Source: JBBQRS01 sp038214535 (GTDB lineage Bacteria > Chloroflexota > Anaerolineae > CG2-30-64-16). From it: a stretch of 11,832 bases of DNA. A program made the position numbers and the translations under genes. The notes under the pieces are model-generated. The model made no database searches. It worked only from the letters and a program-made list of their open reading frames with translations, and was not told where the DNA came from. This document shows, one piece after another, positions 1-5,073 of this stretch (position 1 is its first letter; every line of letters begins with the position of its first letter). The stretch is from positions 1-11,832 of the forward strand of contig JBBQRS010000131.1 in assembly GCA_038214535.1 (NCBI GenBank), written 5' to 3'.

Positions 1-402
1 GTCGTCGAGCACCGCGAAGGGAGCGAGCCGAGCATCACCCGCAAGTCGCCGGGCCGCACCCACTACGAACCGATCACGCTGGAACGCGGCCTGACGCACG
101 ACATGGAGTTCGAGCAGTGGGCCAATAAGGTGTGGAACTATGGCGCCGGGCCGGGCAGCGAAGTCTCCCTCAAGGACTTCCGCAAGGACATCCAGATCGA
201 AATTTACAACGAGGCCGGCCAGCTCGTCGCCCGCTACAACGTCTATCGCTGCTGGGTCTCGGCGTATCAGGCGCTCCCCGATCTCGACGCCAACGCCACC
301 GTCGTCGCCATCGAATCCATCACCTTGCAGAACGAAGGCTGGGAGCGTGACGCCGACGTGCGAGAACCCGCGGAGCCCGGCTTCAACGAACCGCCCGTAT
401 GA
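1..402 (+). CDS. Phage-tail tube protein, gp19 family (5'-truncated by window edge)
   Basis: Open frame 1 runs from the first base to the TGA at 400-402, so the gene starts upstream of the window; 133 codons are visible. The visible part begins VVEHREGSEPSITRK and continues with ITLERGLTHDMEFEQW, then a stretch ending in AIESITLQNEGWER. These match the conserved order of T4 gp19-like 'phage tail region' proteins: a beta-strand with Glu-x-Arg-Glu-Gly, a K-x-P-G turn, the T-L-x-R-G-(I/L)-T motif, and the late A-I-E-x-(I/L)-x-L-x-N/H-E-G strand. Family members are usually about 145-150 residues, so only the N-terminal strand or two is missing. Such proteins form the inner tube of contractile tails and phage-like injection systems. 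The C-terminal tail is Pro/Glu-rich. An ATGA overlap joins it to the next gene. Prophage versus injection-system origin cannot be decided here. Confidence 0.88.
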   Translation, partial: VVEHREGSEPSITRKSPGRTHYEPITLERGLTHDMEFEQWANKVWNYGAGPGSEVSLKDFRKDIQIEIYNEAGQLVARYNVYRCWVSAYQALPDLDANATVVAIESITLQNEGWERDADVREPAEPGFNEPPV

Positions 403-1394
403 CCGGCCGATTCGCCGGCGTCATCATCGCCTATAACGAATCACTGCCGCTACTAAAGGGCGAGCCGCAGGACGCGCTGGCCGAAGAGGGTGTCATTGCC
501 TGCGCCCGGTCCGTGGCAGATGCCCTGTCCGGGCGCGTTGCGGTGCGCCTGGTGCCCATCCACAGCGACGTCGAGCTGGCGTTGGCCCCCTTCTCACCGC
601 GGGAATGGGTCGTCTTCAACCTGGGTGAGGGCCTGGAGGGGCGGCTCTTCGAGGAAGCCCGCATCGCCTGGGCCGTGGAGGCGATGGGGTTTCGCTTCAC
701 CGGGTCGCCCGGCGACGCCATCGCGCGCTCCATCAACAAAGCGCTGACAAAACAACGCATGGCCTCGGCCGGTATTCCGACGCCGCCCTGGGAACTGCTG
801 AACGATCCGGTGGAAGCCACGACGAGGATCGGCTTCCCCGTGATCGTCAAGCCGGTAGCCGAGGATGCAAGCCTGGGCGTGGGGCCTGAGGCCGTGGTGC
901 ACGACCTCCCGGCATTGCGCAGGCGGGTGCAGTACATCCGTGAATACTACCGGCAAGCAGCGCTGATCGAGCGGTTCATCACCGGGCGCGAATTGAACAT
1001 CTCCGTCTGGGGCAACCCACCGGAGGTGCTGCCGTTGGCCGAAATTGATTTCAGTGCGTTTCCCGACCCTTACGAACGCATCGTCTCCTTCGCGGCAAAG
1101 TGGCAACGCGACTCCTTCGCCTACAGCCACACCCCCGTCGTCTGCCCGGCCGCGCTGGATGCTGCGACGGCTGCACGCGTCCGGGAGCTGGCGCTGGCGA
1201 TGTGGACCGAGTTCGGCTGCCGAGGTTACGCCCGCCTGGACATGCGGCTGGACGAACAGGGCGCGCCTTACGTGATCGAGTTGAACTGCAACCCCGACCT
1301 CTCTCCCGAGGCCGGTTTCTACCGCGCAACCCAGGCGGCGGGGCACACCTACGTCAGCATGGTGGAGAGGATCCTCAACCTGGCGACAAGATGA
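399..1394 (+). CDS. ATP-grasp ligase, D-alanine-D-alanine ligase-like
   Basis: This 331-residue protein has the D-Ala-D-Ala ligase fold in order: an N-terminal Rossmann-like part with VVFNLGEGLEG (71-81) and TGS (101-103), the NKALTKQ helix (113-119), the ATP-binding FPVIVKPVAEDASLGV (146-161, Lys151), the E-R-F-I-x-G-R-E-L strand (191-199), and the metal site YARLDMRL...YVIELNCNPDLSP. By family alignment Asp281, Glu294 and Asn296 hold magnesium. It should couple ATP hydrolysis to joining a carboxylate with an amine through an acyl-phosphate. The last motif is N-C-N-P-D-L-S-P instead of the N-x-x-P-G-(F/M)-T of true D-Ala ligases, so cell-wall dipeptide synthesis is unlikely; the substrate is unknown. 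The start ATG overlaps the tail gene's stop and lacks a strong ribosome site, which suggests translational coupling. No signal peptide or membrane segment is present. Confidence 0.85.
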   Translation: MTGRFAGVIIAYNESLPLLKGEPQDALAEEGVIACARSVADALSGRVAVRLVPIHSDVELALAPFSPREWVVFNLGEGLEGRLFEEARIAWAVEAMGFRFTGSPGDAIARSINKALTKQRMASAGIPTPPWELLNDPVEATTRIGFPVIVKPVAEDASLGVGPEAVVHDLPALRRRVQYIREYYRQAALIERFITGRELNISVWGNPPEVLPLAEIDFSAFPDPYERIVSFAAKWQRDSFAYSHTPVVCPAALDAATAARVRELALAMWTEFGCRGYARLDMRLDEQGAPYVIELNCNPDLSPEAGFYRATQAAGHTYVSMVERILNLATR

Positions 1395-1404
1395 CACCTC
1401 AGCC

Positions 1405-1644
1405 ATGTTGGTCACCCTGGATCGCGAACACCGGCAGCACTATCAGGAGCCGCCGGTGTTCATAACCCCGCACGCAGGCCAGGAGGCCGGCGAGTGGACC
1501 GAGTTCTTGCGATGGTCGGGCAACACTGGCTGGCTGGCGGAAGATGCGGGCGGGCCGTGCGGCTTCATCTGCTTCGACCGCGCGTTCGACGGCGCCGACA
1601 TCCTCATCACGGGGACACGAAGAACACAAAGAATAAGAACCTGA
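1405..1644 (+). pseudogene. Truncated GNAT-type N-acetyltransferase remnant
   Basis: A short frame directly after the ATP-grasp gene encodes HYQEPPVFITP, then EWTEFLRWSGNTGWLAED and GGPCGFICFDRAFDGADIL. The spacing 'P-P-x-F ... W-L-A-E-x-x-G-x-x-x-G-F-I' is what one sees in the first half of GNAT acetyltransferases, just before the acetyl-CoA-binding strands. Resemblance ends near base 1610, where the frame passes into the inverted repeat at 1611-1723 and stops at 1642-1644. The Q/R-x-x-G-x-G/A acetyl-CoA loop is therefore missing and the product cannot be an active acetyltransferase. The start is uncertain: ATG 1405 has no good ribosome site, and the intact ancestor may have begun differently, since an ATG at 1391 overlaps the upstream stop but is in another frame. 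Family assignment from so short a stretch is moderate. Confidence 0.55.
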
Positions 1645-1723
1645 ACCCTCTACCCTTATCTACATCTACTTATCTGCGTGTTTCCTTGTCTTCTTCGTGT
1701 CCTTCGTGTCTTCGTGGTAAATC
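1611..1723. repeat. Imperfect inverted repeat of CACGAAGA/ACACGAAG units
   Basis: The left arm (about 1611-1637) begins GGGGACACGAAGAACACAAA; the right arm (about 1685-1717) holds three copies of TTCGTG. The reverse complement of the right arm reads CCACGAAGACACGAAGGACA, so the two arms are diverged inverted copies around an AT-rich, CT-rich centre of about 47 bases. Composition differs sharply from the GC-rich genes on both sides. It separates the broken acetyltransferase from the convergent 302-residue gene and ends at that gene's stop codon. It may act as a bidirectional terminator. It looks like a dispersed non-coding repeat that mobilised or spread without its own genes. Confidence 0.7.
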
Positions 1724-2632
1724 TTATCCGTACTTGCTCACCCCGAAGACGATGTAGTTATACGGGATCGCCTGGTTCGGGTCGTCCCGCTTCACCACGT
1801 AGCCGCTCTCCGGGTCATACACCCAGTCGCTCCAGCGCCACAGCGTCCCCATTGCCTCAGGAATCTGGACCACAATATAAGACCCCTGGGCCAGCTTCGC
1901 CCGCGTCGCAACGTCCGAGAAATCCAGCCCCAGGTTGAACTCCTGCACCTTCACGTTGCGGTTGCGCTTCGCGATGGACGACGCCATCCCCACAGCGATC
2001 TGCGACAGCGGCTTGAGCGCCGGTTGCGCCGTCTCGATCAGCGTCAGCCCCGACCGGAACGCGTCCGATTCGAGCACCGCCAGGAACGCCTCGTCGTTCT
2101 CGTTCTTCACGTTGACCGTCGAACCCTGGAAGCCGACGCCATCATGCCCCACGTTCAGCCCCACGAAGATCGGATAACCCATGATCGGCGCGTGCTCGCC
2201 TTCCTGCACGCGATAAGTCGCGTTGAAATGCACGTCCTCCACCGTGTTATCCCTGGCCTGGTTGCGCCCCTGGAAATCGAACAGCACGTGGTGCATCCCG
2301 CTGCCGGGAAAATCGGCCACGCGCAGCCGGTCGAGCGTGATCTTGATGCGCTGATCGCGCAGCTCCGGCTCCGGCGTGATCTGCCCCGCGTGTACCAGCG
2401 GTCCCGGCGTCTCGCCCGGCTTCAACAGCGGCAGATAGCCGATCGCCATCGTCGTGTGCATATACGGCGGCGGCTCGCTCCACGGCCAGCGGATCGCCTC
2501 CAGCGGCCCGCCGAACATATCCGCCTGCGCGTGCTCCACCCGCGGGTCGTCCATCTCCGCCAGCTTGGCAAGCACCTCTTCTTGAGACATCTCGCCCAAC
2601 ACCGGCGCATCGTCTTGCGGTTGCGTATTCAT
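1724..2632 (-). CDS. Unrecognised soluble protein, 302 residues
   Basis: I do not recognise the family. The frame is clearly real: it starts at ATG 2632-2630 behind a perfect AGGAGG site five bases away, has its own promoter candidate and codes for a globular-looking protein. Residues 1-40 are acidic and probably helical. About 60-300 is rich in alternating hydrophobic residues and glycine, as in a mainly beta protein. Distinct stretches are LRVADFPGSGMHHVLFDFQG (103-122), APIMGYPIFVGLNVGHDGVG (148-167), a helix-like SQIAVGMASSIAKR (210-223) and the C-terminal IPYNYIVFGVSKYG (289-302). There is no cysteine, signal peptide, membrane segment or nucleotide-binding motif. Tryptophans cluster at W49/W51 and W265/W267/W270. 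It is transcribed away from the NRPS genes and its stop abuts a repeat. A regulatory, structural or conflict-related role is equally possible. Confidence 0.8.
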   Translation of the reverse strand: MNTQPQDDAPVLGEMSQEEVLAKLAEMDDPRVEHAQADMFGGPLEAIRWPWSEPPPYMHTTMAIGYLPLLKPGETPGPLVHAGQITPEPELRDQRIKITLDRLRVADFPGSGMHHVLFDFQGRNQARDNTVEDVHFNATYRVQEGEHAPIMGYPIFVGLNVGHDGVGFQGSTVNVKNENDEAFLAVLESDAFRSGLTLIETAQPALKPLSQIAVGMASSIAKRNRNVKVQEFNLGLDFSDVATRAKLAQGSYIVVQIPEAMGTLWRWSDWVYDPESGYVVKRDDPNQAIPYNYIVFGVSKYG

Positions 2633-2637
2633 GGTTG

Positions 2638-2643
2638 CCTCCT
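2638..2643 (-). promoter_or_regulatory. Ribosome binding site AGGAGG for the 302-residue protein
   Basis: On the minus strand AGGAGG lies five bases before ATG 2632-2630. This fixes the start over the internal ATG at codon 15. Confidence 0.8.
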
Positions 2644-2729
2644 GCTTATGTCAAGCGTCCCCGGCAACGCTGGCCGCGCCGGGAGCGAGTTTACATTGAG
2701 TAGCTATCGAGGGCGCACTTGTCGCATGG

Positions 2730-2759
2730 ATTATAACTTACGCTCCGGGCAGGACGCAA
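2730..2759 (-). promoter_or_regulatory. Sigma-70-like promoter candidate for the 302-residue gene
   Basis: Read on the minus strand, TTGCGT (2759-2754) is followed after 18 bases by a perfect TATAAT (2735-2730). Transcription would begin near 2723, giving a leader of about 90 bases. That leader contains a short GC hairpin (stem CCCGGC/GCCGGG, 2660-2683). The -35 matches only part of the consensus. Confidence 0.5.
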
Positions 2760-2776
2760 CCGCCTGGCGCGCCGGA

Positions 2777-2805
2777 TTGACACTCGTATCACAAACAGCT
2801 ATACT
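2777..2805 (+). promoter_or_regulatory. Near-consensus sigma-70 promoter for the NRPS operon
   Basis: TTGACA (2777-2782), a 17-base spacer and TATACT (2800-2805) form an almost ideal housekeeping promoter. The predicted start near 2812 gives a leader of about 44 bases before ATG 2856. It stands back to back with the minus-strand promoter; only 17 bases separate the two -35 boxes (2759 and 2777), so one bound regulator could act on both. Confidence 0.7.
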
Positions 2806-2839
2806 GCGCGCACTGATTCCCTCTGTCGCGATAGCGCGT

Positions 2840-2846
2840 GGAGAGG
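2840..2846 (+). promoter_or_regulatory. Ribosome binding site GGAGAGG deciding the A-T protein start
   Basis: GGAGAGG ends nine bases before ATG 2856. An in-frame GTG at 2838 overlaps this site and has no ribosome site of its own, so 2856 is preferred as the start. Confidence 0.6.
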
Positions 2847-2855
2847 CCGTCCGCG

Positions 2856-4718
2856 ATGAGCGAACCGCAACGACGCGATCTCGAAGATGCAACCATCCCG
2901 ACCCGCTTCGAGCAGGCAGCCGGTCGCTTCCCCGACCGCCCGGCCCTCGTCTCCGCCACCCGGCGCCTGACTTACCGCGCCCTCAACCGCGCTGCCAACC
3001 GCATCGCGCACGCGGTCTTGCGCCAATACGGCGACGCCGAGGAACCCCTGGCGCTCCTGCTCGACCCCGGCGCGCCGATCATCTGCGCCCTCCTCGGCGG
3101 CCTGAAGGCCGGTAAGGTTTGCATCCCGCTCGACGCGACGCTGCCCCACGCACGGCTTGCGGCGATTCTTGGTGAAGCGCAGGCCCACCTGCTCATCACC
3201 GACGCCGCGCACCACCCCCTGGCGGAGGGGTTGCTTGCGGACGCCCGCGCAACACGGCCGCCATCCATCCTGGATCTCGACGCCCTTCCCGCCGATCTGC
3301 CGGACGCGGACCCTTGCCTGCGCATCTCCGCGCGCCGGGCGAGCGCGATCTACTACACCTCCGGCTCCACCGGCAGGCCCAAAGGCGTCGTCCGCGACCA
3401 CCGGATGCAACTCCACACGGTGGCCTACACCACGCGCCGCCTGCGCATCGAGCCGGCCGACCGCCTCGCGCTCGTGGTCTCGCCGAGTACCGGCATGTCC
3501 GACCAGATCATCTTCGGCGCGCTGCTCAACGGCGCGTCCCTGCACATCCTCGATCCCCGCGCCGGCGGCCTCGCGGCCTGGCTGCACCGCACGCGGGTGA
3601 CCGTTTACGCCTCCACGCCCACGCTCTACCGCGAACTGCTGGCGGGCGCGCCGGGCGGGCACGCCTTCCCCGACGTGCGCGTCGTCTGGCTGTCGGGCGA
3701 AACCGCCTCGCGGGATGACGTGACGCGCTTTCACGCGCATTTCGCGCCGGGCTGTCTCCTCGTCAACGCGCTGGGCACGGTCGAGACCGGGGATTTCCGG
3801 CACTTCGTCCTCCCCTCCGATGGCGAGTTCACCGGCCTCACCGTGCCCGCCGGTTATCCCGCGCCCGACAAAGAGGTGCTGCTGCTCGACCCGGCGGGCC
3901 GCGCCGTGCCGACCGGCGCGGTCGGCGAGATCGCCGTCCGCAGCGCCTATCTGGCGCGCGGCTACTGGCGCCGGCCCGCGCTCACCGCCCAACGCTTCCT
4001 CACAGACCCGGCGGGCGGCGAGGCGCGCACCTACCTCACCGGCGACCTGGGCCGGTTGCGCGCGGATGGCTGCCTCGAATACCTGGGGCGCGCCGACCGG
4101 CAGGTGAAGATCCGCGGCCACCGGGTCGAACCCGCCGAGGTCGAGGCGGCCCTGCGCGGGTGCGCCGGCATCGCCGACGCGGCCGTGGTCGCGGGGGCGG
4201 ACGCCGCGGGGGAGGCGCGCCTCATCGCATACGTCACGCCCGCGGGCGCGGCGCACGTTGACCCGCTCGCGTTGCGGCGCACCCTGCGGCGCACCCTGCC
4301 CGCGCCGATGCTCCCCGCGGCCTTCGTCGTGCTGGATGCGTTGCCGCGTACCCCCACGGGCAAGGTAGACCGCGCCGCTTTACCCCCGCCCGTCACCGGC
4401 CGCCGCCCCGATCTGGACCTCCCCTTCGAGCCGCCCGCGTCGGAGTTGGAGCGGCTGGTGGCGAGCGTCTGGGCCGCTACCCTCGGGCTGGCTACCGTGG
4501 GCCGGCGCGACGACTTCACCGACCTCGGCGGCGATTCGCTCGACGCCATGCGGATCGTAGCGCGGGTGGGCGCGCTGTGCGGCGAGGAGCTATCTCCTGC
4601 CGACCTCTTCGGATCGCCCACCGTCGCCGCGCTGGCCGTGGCCCTCTTGCAGCGCCGCGCCGCCCGCGTGCCCCCCGCCGCGCTGGAACAACTCCTCGCG
4701 GAGGTCGCCCCTTCGTAG
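2856..4718 (+). CDS. Stand-alone NRPS loading protein: adenylation-carrier (A-T)
   Basis: This 620-residue protein has adenylation motifs in order: KAGKVCIPLDATLPHARL (84-101), the ATP loop YYTSGSTGRPKG (166-177), NALGTVETGD (304-313), YLTGDLGRLRADG (393-405), GRADRQVKIRGHRVEPAEVE (411-430) and the catalytic-lysine motif PTGKVDRAAL (500-509, Lys503). A carrier domain follows, with DLGGDSL and phosphopantetheine Ser561. It should activate a carboxylic acid as its adenylate and hold it as a thioester. No condensation domain precedes it, so it looks like a starter module feeding the C-A-T-C protein. Where amino-acid-activating domains have F-D-x-S (GrsA Asp235), this one has S-T-G-M-S (211-215), with Gly at the Asp position, so an alpha-amino acid is unlikely. 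The A5 motif is also atypical (LGTVE rather than YGPTE). The final residues Pro-Ser and the TAG stop lie inside a repeat palindrome, so the native C-terminus may have been replaced. Confidence 0.92.
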   Translation: MSEPQRRDLEDATIPTRFEQAAGRFPDRPALVSATRRLTYRALNRAANRIAHAVLRQYGDAEEPLALLLDPGAPIICALLGGLKAGKVCIPLDATLPHARLAAILGEAQAHLLITDAAHHPLAEGLLADARATRPPSILDLDALPADLPDADPCLRISARRASAIYYTSGSTGRPKGVVRDHRMQLHTVAYTTRRLRIEPADRLALVVSPSTGMSDQIIFGALLNGASLHILDPRAGGLAAWLHRTRVTVYASTPTLYRELLAGAPGGHAFPDVRVVWLSGETASRDDVTRFHAHFAPGCLLVNALGTVETGDFRHFVLPSDGEFTGLTVPAGYPAPDKEVLLLDPAGRAVPTGAVGEIAVRSAYLARGYWRRPALTAQRFLTDPAGGEARTYLTGDLGRLRADGCLEYLGRADRQVKIRGHRVEPAEVEAALRGCAGIADAAVVAGADAAGEARLIAYVTPAGAAHVDPLALRRTLRRTLPAPMLPAAFVVLDALPRTPTGKVDRAALPPPVTGRRPDLDLPFEPPASELERLVASVWAATLGLATVGRRDDFTDLGGDSLDAMRIVARVGALCGEELSPADLFGSPTVAALAVALLQRRAARVPPAALEQLLAEVAPS

Positions 4719-4772
4719 TAACGGCTTCAGCCGTTGCACAATCCCTAACGGCTGAAGCCGTCACTACAAAGG
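4709..4772. repeat. Palindromic repeat, copy 1 (AACGGCTTCAGCCGTT family)
   Basis: The arms 4709-4735 and 4747-4772 are inverted copies around an 11-base loop. Each arm holds its own small palindrome (AACGGCTTCAGCCGTT on the left). The right arm has a few mismatches to the left (T to C at 4762, G to A at 4768). A nearly identical, perfect copy lies at 10168-10233. The TAG stop of the A-T gene (4716-4718) lies within the left arm. In RNA it would form a strong hairpin that could reduce read-through into, or stabilise, the downstream part of the operon; there is no T-run after it. Confidence 0.9.
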
Positions 4773-4803
4773 ACACGCAACTCATCTCAGAGAGGAAAAC
4801 ACA

Positions 4804-5058
4804 ATGGCCCCCGTACTACAACTCTATGGCTTGAGCCCCGATGAAGAACGCAGGCTGACCCCGCAGCAGGCCGACGCCCTCTACCAGAGCGCCTATCAGG
4901 CCTACGTGGACACGGTCGGTACGACGAAGCTGCGCGGCAGCGACCCGCGCGCCGCGTTCACCGGCGAAATCTCCGCTTCGGCGGGCGAGCTACGCAAAAC
5001 CCTGCGCCCCCGGCTCGATGCGGCGCTGCAGGAAGTCCTGGGCACGCGCCTCCGGTAA
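4804..5058 (+). CDS. Unrecognised 84-residue protein between NRPS genes
   Basis: I do not recognise this small protein. A purine-rich ribosome site AGAGG (4791-4795) lies eight bases before ATG 4804, and the stop is 15 bases before the start of the large synthetase in the same reading frame, so it is very likely translated as part of the operon. The sequence looks mostly helical: SPDEERRLTPQQADALYQSA (11-30) with a following A-Y-x-A-Y-V-D, a middle with Gly, Thr and charged residues (T-T-K-L-R-G-S-D-P-R), and a C-terminal helix S-A-G-E-L-R-K-T-L-R-P-R-L-D-A-A-L-Q-E-V. It has no Trp or Cys and lacks the Trp-containing N-x-E-x-Q-x-S-L-W-P signature of MbtH proteins. Size and position would suit an NRPS partner or docking factor, but this is inference only. 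Confidence 0.68.
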   Translation: MAPVLQLYGLSPDEERRLTPQQADALYQSAYQAYVDTVGTTKLRGSDPRAAFTGEISASAGELRKTLRPRLDAALQEVLGTRLR

Positions 5059-5073
5059 GGCCACACACCGCCT

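Noticed and set aside
2024..3115. Open plus-strand frame of 363 codons across the divergent region
   Set aside because: It is antisense to the 302-residue gene, crosses both promoters and continues in the wrong frame of the A-T gene; Arg-rich with no domain.
2799..4256. Open minus-strand frame of 485 codons opposite the A-T gene
   Set aside because: Antisense to the complete adenylation domain; composition is compositional shadow and no motif is present.
4709..4772. CRISPR-like or IS end interpretation of the palindromes
   Set aside because: There are no regularly spaced direct repeats or spacers and no transposase or target duplication; the copies are isolated hairpin elements.
4804..5058. 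MbtH-like NRPS helper
   Set aside because: Size and position fit, but there is no tryptophan at all and the N-x-E-x-Q-x-S-L-W-P signature is absent.
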